From positions 1,381,501-1,445,500 of the forward strand of contig NZ_CP014327.1 in assembly GCF_000812665.2 (NCBI RefSeq): a stretch of 64,000 nt of DNA. The letters are read 5' to 3'. Shown here piece by piece: positions 29,602 to 38,091 of this stretch. This DNA comes from Falsihalocynthiibacter arcticus (GTDB taxonomy: Bacteria; Pseudomonadota; Alphaproteobacteria; Rhodobacterales; Rhodobacteraceae). The notes beneath the pieces were generated by a model. That model was not told the DNA's origin, did not search any database, and saw only the letters and a list, made by a program, of their open reading frames with translations. The translations under genes were made by a program, and so were the position numbers. Each line of letters starts with the position of its first letter. The stretch's first letter is position 1.

Positions 29602-30543
29602 ATGAGCAAGACCGGAGAAATACCCTACAGCTGGCCGAAGATCGAAGAACAGATCGAGGGAGCTATCATGGCGCAAGCCAGTGTGCTGGAGGCTATTGGC
29701 CCCAAGTGCGAAGGTAAGCTTGTAAAATTGTACTTAGGCATCTCTGACGAGGTCTACAGCGACATAGATTTCCTAACTCACACCGGGATCGATATCACCC
29801 GGCATCAGCTCTATGACCACATCAAAACGGCCTACGACTATTCGTATCAGCTCCGTACCTTTGATGATCTCGAACCAATACATAAAATTTGGTACAATGT
29901 GGTCAAATTACAGGAAGGGTTTATCCAAACTTGGATGGGGGAATTTGGCGAACCGTCACCGTTTCATGAGTGGTATGATTTCCCCATAAGGAAGATGCTG
30001 GATACCTTCCTTGCGCGCTTCAGCCTGTTCGAGCACGAAGAATCTGATCTTACAATTCGTGATCTTTCGCTGCTTGCAAACATGAAAGTCTCTGCTGTTC
30101 GCACATCACTTAGTAAGGAGGGATTTAAGCTCGTAAAATCGATTGAAATCGGGAAAGACGGGAAAGACGGGAAAGAGTCTACCGTATTTAGGCTCAATAG
30201 CGATGACGCCAAACTCTGGCTGTCTCGCCGACGTGGGTTCATCCCACAACGCACCAACACTGGGGAGGAGCGAGTTCATCAGAGTATCGACCAACTATTA
30301 TCTGATCGAGAGATTGAGTTTCCCCAAGCTCTCGTCAGGATGACGGCAGTTCGAAAAACTGATGTACCAAACATCGCGGAGAAGGCGGGGGTAGACTTGG
30401 AATGGTTGTCCAGCCTCATCAATGGTCAGATTGTTTCGGCCGATGTTGAGGCGCTGTGCGCTATCGCACGCGTTCTGGATATTTCCACACCCGAATTTGC
30501 GGGCGCAGGTGTCAGGTACATCCTAAAGAACGGGGCGTCTTGA
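29602..30543 (+). CDS. HTH-containing protein of unknown function
   Basis: A 313-residue protein with no family name that I can assign. Residues about 150-175 (LTIRDLSLLANMKVSAVRTS) look like a winged or simple helix-turn-helix. A Gly/Lys/Asp repeat follows (IGKDGKDGKES). The C-terminal 55 residues resemble an XRE-type helix-turn-helix (VPNIAEKAGVDLEWLSSLIN, LCAIARVLDISTPEF). The N-terminal 130 residues are helical. It is followed after 56 bases by the HNH gene on the same strand, so the two may form a unit with this protein as the DNA-binding or sensor partner. Confidence 0.5.
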   Translation: MSKTGEIPYSWPKIEEQIEGAIMAQASVLEAIGPKCEGKLVKLYLGISDEVYSDIDFLTHTGIDITRHQLYDHIKTAYDYSYQLRTFDDLEPIHKIWYNVVKLQEGFIQTWMGEFGEPSPFHEWYDFPIRKMLDTFLARFSLFEHEESDLTIRDLSLLANMKVSAVRTSLSKEGFKLVKSIEIGKDGKDGKESTVFRLNSDDAKLWLSRRRGFIPQRTNTGEERVHQSIDQLLSDREIEFPQALVRMTAVRKTDVPNIAEKAGVDLEWLSSLINGQIVSADVEALCAIARVLDISTPEFAGAGVRYILKNGAS

Positions 30544-30599
30544 ATGCCAACGTCCGGACAGACCAGCATCGCTATTAGAAACTTGATTGGAGCGGATTC

Positions 30600-31553
30600 A
30601 TGGATTTCAAAGCCATTGAAAAATTTAAAACGGCAATAGCTGACTTAGAAGTTCAGAAAATTGTTGGTGACCAAGCCGAGGTTCTAGGCCAATTTGGGCC
30701 AATTTTTCAGCCGGACGCGGTGATAGCTCTGAAAGAGAAGGATTTTCGACGTTTTTTGAGCTCGAAACATAACAAGCATTGGTCAGGGTTGGAACGCCAA
30801 CCCGAAGTCTATGCCGATATGGCTAGATTGCGTGGAGTCCTGGGCATCTTAGTGGATGAAACGTTGCCAATCCGAGGCCGTGTAGACAACACAGCCATAT
30901 TGCCAGGTATGGGACCGGCCAAGTTCTCCGCCATCTTACACGTAGCCTACCCAAACAAATTCGGAGTTTGGAACGGCACTTCTGAGAAAGCTCTTCGACA
31001 CTTCGACCTTTGGCCCGATATCCCACGTGGCGCAACAGTTGGTGTTAAATATGAGGCTGTCAATAAAGTGTTGATTGGTCTGGCTGACAAGCTGGATATC
31101 GACCTGTGGACGTTGGACGCCCTATGGTGGGGGCTCGATTTAGGAGAGGCACCCACAGCAAGACCGACTGGTACTGGCAAAGTGCGTTTTGGTGACGATT
31201 GGGAGAAAGCCATCGCTGATATGAAGTATTCCATTCTGAATACCGTAAAAACCTCCAACGGTCAGATAGTGGAGACGACGGTTAAGAATAAAGACCTCAA
31301 AATGTCGGAGCGTGAACTTGAATTGCTGCTGTCAGATTTGCTGAAGCAGCAGGATAAGCGCTGCGCAATCACTGGACTTCCGCTCCAGTATGAAACCGAT
31401 AAGAACATGAGGCCATCGGCGGATCGCATCAACAGTGATGGGCACTACGAAGTCGGTAATTTGCAGTTGGTCTGTCGTTTCGTAAACTTTTGGAAGCAAG
31501 CAATGCCTGACGATGAGTTTCGCCGCCTCATTCAGATCGTTCGCGAGAGTTAG
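30600..31553 (+). CDS. HNH-endonuclease-like protein
   Basis: The C-terminal part (about 250-300 of 317 residues) has the layout of an HNH nuclease: RCAITGLPL with Cys255, PSADRINSDGHYEVGNLQLV with Asp275, His282 and Asn287, then C292 and NFWK with Asn296. The first 180 residues contain LPGMGPAKFSAILHVAYPNK, which resembles a helix-hairpin-helix DNA-binding fold as in glycosylases or restriction subunits. A helix-coil linker joins them. The catalytic layout suggests DNA cleavage; the biological target is unknown. It pairs with the upstream HTH gene and lies in an IS-rich region, as expected for a defence or mobile gene. Confidence 0.65.
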   Translation: MDFKAIEKFKTAIADLEVQKIVGDQAEVLGQFGPIFQPDAVIALKEKDFRRFLSSKHNKHWSGLERQPEVYADMARLRGVLGILVDETLPIRGRVDNTAILPGMGPAKFSAILHVAYPNKFGVWNGTSEKALRHFDLWPDIPRGATVGVKYEAVNKVLIGLADKLDIDLWTLDALWWGLDLGEAPTARPTGTGKVRFGDDWEKAIADMKYSILNTVKTSNGQIVETTVKNKDLKMSERELELLLSDLLKQQDKRCAITGLPLQYETDKNMRPSADRINSDGHYEVGNLQLVCRFVNFWKQAMPDDEFRRLIQIVRES

Positions 31554-31722
31554 CAACTGGCGAGCCTGATTAAAAGCTTTTGACAATATTGCCGAAAAGA
31601 CTGTTAGCAGCAGCTGCAGACACTGCCGTCATCTCCGCTTGACCCGTTCTAAGATCTAAAATTCCACACCGCCTACCCACCAAGATTTTTATGATTTATT
31701 CGAGGGTTTGAGCCTCCCCCTT

Positions 31723-31956
31723 TGAAGTGGTCCGTCCCTATAGTTAGGAAACGGAGGACCATAGATGGCCATAAAGAGACCCAAGCCCGAAGAGATTGTC
31801 GTTAAATTACGGCAAGTTGAAGTACTGATGGGGCAAGGTATGCCTCGGATCGACGCTATCCGTCAGATCAGTGTGACTGAACAAACCTATTACCGCTGGA
31901 AGAAAAAGCATGGCGGAATGGGCACAGAACAACTCAAGGAACTGAAACGGCTTCAG
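31723..31956 (+). mobile_element. IS3-family fragment A (left end and OrfA start)
   Basis: It begins with the IS end TGAAGTGGTCCGTCCC and carries the OrfA frame from ATG 31765: MAIKRPKPEEIVVKLRQVEV, then GQGMPRIDAIRQISVTEQTY and YRWKKKHGGMGTEQLKEL. It is cut after KRLQ at 31956, where an oppositely oriented IS3 fragment joins. A more decayed relative lies at 6066-6215. The preceding 31554-31722 holds no gene. Confidence 0.8.
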
Positions 31957-32396
31957 TGTCAACGGCGGCGTAAGAACCTGCATGTTGGGCCATCTCTCGT
32001 CGGAAAGACGGCCTCGTTACTTTTTTGCGAGCGCTTCCTTCACCAATTCATTTTGCATCGCCATATCCGCATACATTCGTTTCAGGCGCGCATTCTCAGC
32101 CTGCAAATGTTTCATCTCCGAAATAAGAGAGGCGTCTATTACCTGACAGGTGATGTTTTCATCACCGAGAGGGCATTCCCCCATATTTTGAGCGCCACTG
32201 GTAAAATGCAGCACTGCTCATCCCATGCGTCCGGCAAAGTTCAGATACCGGAACCCCATTCTCAGCTTCTTTCAAAATTGAGACGATCTGTGCTTCTGAA
32301 TAACGTGATTTCTTCATCGTGAATCTCCTTAGCTTATACTGCCGAGAAAATTCTAGTTTTCAACGCAACCATTCTTCGGGGGATTACCGGGGACAC
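31957..32396 (-). mobile_element. IS3-family fragment B (inverted, OrfA with 37-base insertion)
   Basis: On the minus strand an IS left end near 32396 (TGTCCCCGGTAATCCCC) precedes an OrfA from ATG 32317. It reads MKKSRYSEAQIVSILKEAEN, VPVSELCRTHGMSSAAFYQW and RSKYGGM. Thirty-seven extra bases (about 32178-32142) interrupt the frame, then DASLISEMKHLQAENARLKR and the OrfA end EALAKK follow. The first codons of OrfB (VTRPSFRREMAQHAG) are cut at the junction with fragment A. The insertion contains the palindrome GGTGATG-AAAA-CATCACC. It is non-functional. Confidence 0.75.
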
Positions 32397-32584
32397 GCGC
32401 ATTAAGGTATGCCCGAAACTCTTATTTTCTAAGTATTTTGGTGCGTCGTACTGTCCTACGCAGGTGTTGCGGTCAGTTGGTTAAAACTTCTGGGTAGTAA
32501 GGGGTGTTCTGAATTATACACTTGCCCATTCGCCATGTGGGCGCGATATTGATCAACGGACGGGCCGCCGCTTATAGGGATCAC

Positions 32585-33289
32585 ATGAATTTCAAATCAA
32601 ACCTCAATCATTTGGGTCCAGTTTCGTCTCGCTCCACTGTTGGCGATACTGTCTATCGTGCGCTGCGTGATGCGTTGACGGTTGGGCGATTTGATCCCAG
32701 TCAAGTGTTGACGATTTCTGCGATGTCGCAAGCGTTTCAAACCAGTCACATGCCGGTTCGTGAAGCTTTGCGGCGCTTGACCACTGAAGGTGCGTTGGAG
32801 GTTGGGTCTAGTGGCTCTGCTCGCGTGCCTGCGGTGGATCGTAAACGCTTGGACGATATAATAGAGGCACGTGTGCTTTTGGAGCGCAAGGCGACCATTC
32901 TGGCCGCAACTTTGGTGACAGAAGAGGCGGTGAATGAGTTGGCACGGCTGGCTCGCATACATTCCGAGGTCGCAAACCATCGCGATGCACATGACATGCT
33001 ATTGAAAAACCGAGATTTTCATTTTGCTATCTATCGCGCATCTGGTTCGTTAGTCCTGCCATCATTGATTGAAACTCTTTGGCTTCAATATGGACCTTAT
33101 ATGAGGATGCTGTCGGACCAGCTCACCAAAAAATGGCGTGATGGGGACCATGAACCTTATGCCATTGGGCATATGAAAATTGTGGAAGCACTGCGCGACC
33201 ATGATGCCGACCGCGCAGCGGATGAAGTGGAAGCGGATATTCGCCGCACCCAAAACCAACTACAAGCGGCGTTGCCGCGTGGGTTCTAA
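32585..33289 (+). CDS. GntR-family transcriptional regulator (FadR/FCD subgroup)
   Basis: A 234-residue regulator with an N-terminal winged helix-turn-helix (TVGDTVYRALRDALTVGRFD, QTSHMPVREALRRLTTEGAL). The FCD ligand-binding domain follows (IIEARVLLERKATILAATLV, NRDFHFAIYRASGS, GHMKIVEALRDHDADRAADE). The ATG at 32585 gives the normal length; an ATG 63 bases upstream is unlikely. It lies next to Rid, aminotransferase and TRAP genes and is the likely local repressor that responds to their substrate. Confidence 0.9.
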   Translation: MNFKSNLNHLGPVSSRSTVGDTVYRALRDALTVGRFDPSQVLTISAMSQAFQTSHMPVREALRRLTTEGALEVGSSGSARVPAVDRKRLDDIIEARVLLERKATILAATLVTEEAVNELARLARIHSEVANHRDAHDMLLKNRDFHFAIYRASGSLVLPSLIETLWLQYGPYMRMLSDQLTKKWRDGDHEPYAIGHMKIVEALRDHDADRAADEVEADIRRTQNQLQAALPRGF

Positions 33290-33300
33290 ACTGCTCAAAG

Positions 33301-33696
33301 TTAGTCAGCACGCTTAAGCGCAGTAACCTCCAATTCAACCCGCATTTCTTCTTCGGCCAACTGTACTATTACAGTTGTGTTGGTAGGTCGTGGTTCACTA
33401 AAAGTTTCTCCTAATATTGTTGAAACCGGAATTATGTCATCGCGCGAAGTTAGAAACACACGCACGCGCACAATGTCTTGTAGGGTTGCGTTCGCCTGCG
33501 CCAAGGCCTCGGAGATATTTGCTAAGGCTTGTCGAGTTTGGTTCTCCGCGCCCTTTGGGATGTCTCCGGTTTTGAAATTGTAACCTACTGTTCCAGAAAC
33601 AAAAATAAATTCTCCATCAACGATGGCGCGACTGTATCCCGCCAGTGTTTCGAACTTTGAACCTGATAATATGGCTCGTCTTACGTGGTTCGTCAT
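33301..33696 (-). CDS. Rid-family (RidA-like) protein
   Basis: A 131-residue member of the YjgF/YER057c/UK114 family, which includes enamine/imine deaminases that clear reactive 2-aminoacrylate-like intermediates from PLP enzymes. Family features are AIVDGEFIFVSGTVGYNFKT, QTRQALANISEALAQANATL and RVRVFLTSRDDI; the C terminus VELEVTALKRAD is typical, but the canonical Arg-x-Cys-x-x-V is not obvious. It is divergent from the aminotransferase gene, which suits imine detoxification in the same pathway. Confidence 0.88.
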   Translation of the reverse strand: MTNHVRRAILSGSKFETLAGYSRAIVDGEFIFVSGTVGYNFKTGDIPKGAENQTRQALANISEALAQANATLQDIVRVRVFLTSRDDIIPVSTILGETFSEPRPTNTTVIVQLAEEEMRVELEVTALKRAD

Positions 33697-33790
33697 TTTG
33701 ATATCTTTCTACTTGCGCATTTGATCAAACTCAGAATAAGTTAATAAAATCAACACGGCAACGATTCATTTTTAGATTAAGCAGAGTACA

Positions 33791-34960
33791 ATGCAAAAAC
33801 TTGCAAGACGCATCACAGACACTTCTCCAAAAAGCTACGGAATGGTCGCAAAGGCCGCTGCCGTTGATCACACAAATCGTGACATCATCCATTTAGAGCT
33901 TGGTCGCCCGTACCATACCACTCCAACGCACATCATAGATGCTACGGTGAATGCTCTGCGCAGCGGTGAGGTGCATTACAGTGATCTTCCAGGGTTACCG
34001 AAGTTTCGGGAAGCAATTAGCGATAAGCTCAGCCGTTACAACGGGATTGACGTTAGCTTAGATGATATAATTGTGACCAACGGGCTAACCCAAGCCTCGT
34101 ATGCTGCCTTTATGGCCCTGGTTGATGATGGGGACGAAGTTATTCTGGTCGAACCCTATTACCCGCAGCATTTAGGGAAGATTGAAATGGCTGGCGGCAA
34201 GCCAGTCATCGTCGCTCTCAACCCAGAAAATGACTATAAACTCGATGCCGAACAGATCGAAAAGGCAGTCACTCCTCGGACAAAAGCTATTGTGCTGGTT
34301 AATCCGTGTAACCCGACAGGGCGCGTTTATACTCGCGACGAGCTTTTGGGTGTGGCATCACTTGCACAGCGCCACGATCTGTATGTCATTGCGGATGAGG
34401 TCTATGATCAAATTGTATTTGATGGTGCGGAACATATAAGCATCGCGTCGCTGCCCGGTATGCAAGAACGCACTGTTTCGATGTATGCATTCACTAAATC
34501 CTTTGCCATGGATGGCTGGCGCCTCGGTTATCTAACAGCAGGGCCAGCGGTTTTGGGTGCGATTGCTAAGATTGTGGCAAGCGAAGTTACTCACGTAAAT
34601 ACGTTTATCCAATATGGCGGGATCGCTGCCTTGACCGGCCCAAGCGAGATTCTTGCCGAAATGGTTGATGACGATAAACGCAAGCGCGACTTGGTTGTTG
34701 CACGTCTAAACCAGATGCCTGGCGTTACATGCGCGTGTCCAGAGGGTACTATATATGCCTTTCCCAATATTTTCGGTACAGGCCTGCAAAGCCAAGAGGC
34801 AGCTGACCGCTTGTTGCAGGAGGCTGATGTCGTGGTGGAATCCGGTGCATTTTATGGGCAGGCTGGCGAGGGATTTTTGCGGGTTTGCTATGGTTCAGCA
34901 AGCTATGAGCGCATCGAAGCTGCAATGGACCGGATGCAAGTTTTTTTCAACAAACTGTGA
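33791..34960 (+). CDS. Class I/II PLP-dependent aminotransferase
   Basis: A 389-residue fold-type I aminotransferase. The PLP-pocket motifs are YSDLPGLPKFREAISDKLSR near residue 58, NPCNPTGRVYTRDELL near residue 170, and VIADEVYDQIVFDG. The Schiff-base Lys is in YAFTKSFAMDGWRLGYLTAG near residue 235. The substrate is not evident. With a Rid protein, GntR regulator and TRAP transporter it probably takes part in catabolism of an amino acid or amine taken up by the transporter. Confidence 0.92.
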   Translation: MQKLARRITDTSPKSYGMVAKAAAVDHTNRDIIHLELGRPYHTTPTHIIDATVNALRSGEVHYSDLPGLPKFREAISDKLSRYNGIDVSLDDIIVTNGLTQASYAAFMALVDDGDEVILVEPYYPQHLGKIEMAGGKPVIVALNPENDYKLDAEQIEKAVTPRTKAIVLVNPCNPTGRVYTRDELLGVASLAQRHDLYVIADEVYDQIVFDGAEHISIASLPGMQERTVSMYAFTKSFAMDGWRLGYLTAGPAVLGAIAKIVASEVTHVNTFIQYGGIAALTGPSEILAEMVDDDKRKRDLVVARLNQMPGVTCACPEGTIYAFPNIFGTGLQSQEAADRLLQEADVVVESGAFYGQAGEGFLRVCYGSASYERIEAAMDRMQVFFNKL

Positions 34961-35055
34961 CTCTGTAAGTCATTGATATAAAATACTGCGGAAAACCGTG
35001 GAGCAAAAGTCCAAGAAAAAAGAGTAAAAACAAACAACAGAGAGAGAACTAACAG

Positions 35056-36030
35056 ATGTCAATTCGCGCTATAACTGCCGTTGCTTTCCTTTTCGCAACA
35101 AGTGCCCAAGCAGAAACTGTTTGGGACATGCACATCAATTTTCCCACGGGAAATTTTGACACGCAAAATGCCATTAATTTTGCAGAAGCCGTTAAGGCCG
35201 AAACAAATGGCGAAGTTGTTATTAACGTTATGGCCGGAGGGTCGCTTGGGCTAAAAGGGCCTGAAGTGCTAGGGGCTGTTCGCGACGGAATCGTTCCGAT
35301 TGCGCATTTTCATCTGGACACCGCTGTTGGTGATGAGCCGTTTTTTGGCATACAGGGGCAGCCTTACCTAACCCGTAGTTTTGACGACGCAGCGAAACTG
35401 GATGCCCTCGCTAAGCCAGTTTATGAGCAGATTGCCGAGCGCAACAATCAAAGAATTCTTTACTCGGTCTTTTGGCCCGGCGCGCAACTTTATACCAAAG
35501 CTCCAGTCGAGGAAGTTTCAGACCTTAAGTCGTTGAAAATCCGTACAGCGAACAAGTCGAGCACAGAGTTTCTAGCTGACGTTGGTGCAGCACCTGCCTT
35601 GATGCCTTGGGCAGATGCGTTGGTTGCGCTTGCTTCTGGTGGCCTTGACGGAATCGCAACTTCAGCCACATCAGGTGTGGACGGAAAGTTCTGGGAGTTT
35701 ATGGACGCAGTAACAACGACTAGTTATGTGAACCCTACCGCAGTTGTTAGTGTCAATTTGGACAGCTTCAATAAACTGTCTGCGGAAAATCAACAGATCA
35801 TTGCAGGCATCGCTGAACGTATGCAGCCAGAGTTTCGTAGCGTTGCCGAACTTGAAGACAGTGTTCGCCTGAAGGAACTTACTGATGCGGGTATGAATGT
35901 ATCAGAACCAACTGAAGCGCTTTCGGCAGCACTTGAAGAAGCTGCCGAAAAACAATGGGATCACTTTGCCGACACCGCCGGTCCAGATGCTCGCCCAGTT
36001 CTTGATGCCTACTTAATCGAACGCAACTGA
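35056..36030 (+). CDS. dctP: TRAP transporter substrate-binding protein (DctP type)
   Basis: This is the periplasmic solute receptor of a tripartite ATP-independent transporter, 324 residues. A short signal peptide (AVAFLFATSAQA) is followed by the DctP fold: FPTGNFDTQNAINFAEAVKA, IPIAHFHLDTAVGD-type segment, and the carboxylate-binding Arg in LKSLKIRTANKSSTEFLADV. The ligand is probably an organic or amino acid anion. It overlaps the DctQ gene by one base. Confidence 0.93.
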   Translation: MSIRAITAVAFLFATSAQAETVWDMHINFPTGNFDTQNAINFAEAVKAETNGEVVINVMAGGSLGLKGPEVLGAVRDGIVPIAHFHLDTAVGDEPFFGIQGQPYLTRSFDDAAKLDALAKPVYEQIAERNNQRILYSVFWPGAQLYTKAPVEEVSDLKSLKIRTANKSSTEFLADVGAAPALMPWADALVALASGGLDGIATSATSGVDGKFWEFMDAVTTTSYVNPTAVVSVNLDSFNKLSAENQQIIAGIAERMQPEFRSVAELEDSVRLKELTDAGMNVSEPTEALSAALEEAAEKQWDHFADTAGPDARPVLDAYLIERN

Positions 36031-36539
36031 TGCAACTCCGTTCCCTCAGCCGCGCGGTTAACGTCTGTTCAAAAATCGCTGAAACAACAGCAGCGTTACT
36101 GCTTTGGATGATTTTTCTCGTGTTGTTGGGGGAATTGTTGTCACGCAACCTTCTTTCTCGCTCTTTGGCGGGAAGTTGGGAGTTGGCGGCGTTTATGATG
36201 GCCGCAATGTTCTTTCTAGGACTTGCGCCAGCGCTTGTCGCAGGGAGCCATGTGCGTGTCACTATGCTTTCACGCCTTCTCGAAGGGCGATTGGCTTTAC
36301 TCGTAGAAGCGGTAGTTTTGACCGTCGCTTTTGCGGTTAGTAGTTATGGCGCAACCGCACTTATAAACCTCGCCCTTACTTCACTGCAACGGGGATCACG
36401 TTCATGGGAGCTATCTGTCCCGATGGCATTGCCACAAGCTTTCGTGGCACTCGGTATGACATTGTTTGCCTGTACTTTCGCAGCCCAAATAGTCCTACTA
36501 TTATTTGATAACAGTACGTTAAGTAAGAAAGAACACTGA
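36030..36539 (+). CDS. dctQ: TRAP transporter small permease (DctQ type)
   Basis: A 169-residue inner-membrane protein with four hydrophobic helices, the fold of the TRAP small subunit (ETTAALLLWMIFLVLLGELL, WELAAFMMAAMFFLGLAPAL, GSHVRVTMLSRLL). It bridges the receptor and the large permease. The start and stop codons overlap those of the neighbouring dctP and dctM genes. Confidence 0.9.
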   Translation: MQLRSLSRAVNVCSKIAETTAALLLWMIFLVLLGELLSRNLLSRSLAGSWELAAFMMAAMFFLGLAPALVAGSHVRVTMLSRLLEGRLALLVEAVVLTVAFAVSSYGATALINLALTSLQRGSRSWELSVPMALPQAFVALGMTLFACTFAAQIVLLLFDNSTLSKKEH

Positions 36540-37825
36540 TGACTATTCTCGTTTCAACGCTCGTTGGTGTCTTTCTTGTCTTGTTGGCAAGTGGCGTGTG
36601 GATTGGCTTGTCGATGATGGCGACGGGAATTGTCGGGTTAGGTGTTTTTCGCGACCTTCCCGTGGATAAAATTCTCGGGCAAAGCTTATTTAACACGGTT
36701 AGTTCGACCGAACTTTTGGCTTTACCTCTCTTTATTTTAATGGCGGAGATGTTGTTTCGGACGCGATTGTCTGAGAACATGTTTTCCGGTCTTGCTCCAT
36801 GGACAACTCGGCTCCCTGGCCGCTTACTTCATATCAACATAGTTGCGTCAACACTGTTTGCCGCTGTTTCTGGCTCTTCAGCGGCGACAACGGCGACTGT
36901 TGGGCGCATTACACTGACCGAACTTGAGAAGCGTGGGTATGATCGCGACATTGCGCTTGGATCGCTTGCAGGAGCAAGTACGATTGGATTTTTGATTCCA
37001 CCTAGCCTACCCATGATCATTTATGGTGTGCTGGCAGAGGTTTCCATTTTGCAATTGTTTATAGCGGGTATTATTCCGGGATTGCTTCTGGCCTTTGGAT
37101 TTAGCTTGATGACGATGGCACTTAGTATCTATCGCGGAACTTCCAAAGCAGGCGGAGAGTCCTATACACGCAAAGACAGACTCCAAAGTATCCGCAATTT
37201 GGGCCCTATAACGGCGTTAATTGTTTTGTTGATAGTCGGCCTCTACAGTGGCTTTGCCAGCCCAACAGAGGCGGCGGCCTTGGGTGTAGCTGGTGCTATG
37301 GGGCTTGCGGCATTATCAGGAGATTTGTCGTTTTCGACGCTACGTGCAGCGGCTGTTTCGACTGTTTACACCTCAAGCATGCTGGCTCTTATTACTAGTG
37401 GAGGCGCCTTCTTGTCTGTGGCGTTCAACTATCTGGGTATTCCCACCTTTGTGGTTGGTTTTGTTACGGATGCAAACCTATCGCCCGTAGGAGTGGTTTT
37501 GGTATTGCTTGTCCTTTACCTTTTCCTTGGGTGCATTCTTGACGGGATGTCGATGATTGTTGTTACTTTACCAATCACGTTGCCAGCCATTATTATGGCT
37601 GGATGGGATCCTCTTTGGTTTGGGATTTTTCTAGTCGTTACTATCGAAATGGCACAGCTTACGCCGCCCGTTGGTTTCAATCTTTTTGTTATTCAAGGCA
37701 TTACGAAAGAACCAATGATGCGGATCGCCCGATCCGTCGTACCATATTTTGGCGTTTTGCTAATGCTGATGGCATTACTGATTGCTGTGCCAGACATTGT
37801 CCTATGGTTGCCTAGCAAGATCTAA
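36539..37825 (+). CDS. dctM: TRAP transporter large permease (DctM type)
   Basis: A 428-residue Na+-coupled ion-transporter-superfamily permease with about 11-12 hydrophobic helices. Characteristic parts are SGSSAATTATVGRITLTELE, IGFLIPPSLPMIIYGVLAEV and the second re-entrant half LTPPVGFNLFVIQGITKEPM. It completes the dctPQM operon. An IS3 relic begins about 100 bases downstream. Confidence 0.93.
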   Translation: MTILVSTLVGVFLVLLASGVWIGLSMMATGIVGLGVFRDLPVDKILGQSLFNTVSSTELLALPLFILMAEMLFRTRLSENMFSGLAPWTTRLPGRLLHINIVASTLFAAVSGSSAATTATVGRITLTELEKRGYDRDIALGSLAGASTIGFLIPPSLPMIIYGVLAEVSILQLFIAGIIPGLLLAFGFSLMTMALSIYRGTSKAGGESYTRKDRLQSIRNLGPITALIVLLIVGLYSGFASPTEAAALGVAGAMGLAALSGDLSFSTLRAAAVSTVYTSSMLALITSGGAFLSVAFNYLGIPTFVVGFVTDANLSPVGVVLVLLVLYLFLGCILDGMSMIVVTLPITLPAIIMAGWDPLWFGIFLVVTIEMAQLTPPVGFNLFVIQGITKEPMMRIARSVVPYFGVLLMLMALLIAVPDIVLWLPSKI

Positions 37826-38091
37826 CAAGTCGGTTTAAGGAGAAGCCCGCTACTACCCCTAAAACTTGGGCCCAATACAAAGTGGCCAAAACATGGGGAC
37901 GCTCGTCGGATTAAGCCCAAAGGCTATCCAAGCATGGTTTCAAAGTATCAATGAGCGGCAAAGGAAATTGTTAGGACAATTCTATGGTCGAGACGTTCTT
38001 CAAATCCATCAAGGCTGAGCTGATCTGGCGTAATCGATGGGAAACCAGACGCCAAGCAGAAGGAGCGATATTCCAGTATATCAATGATGGG

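Noticed and set aside
32585-33289. A longer GntR protein starting at 32522
   Set aside because: The added residues do not match the family, and the length from 32585 is normal.
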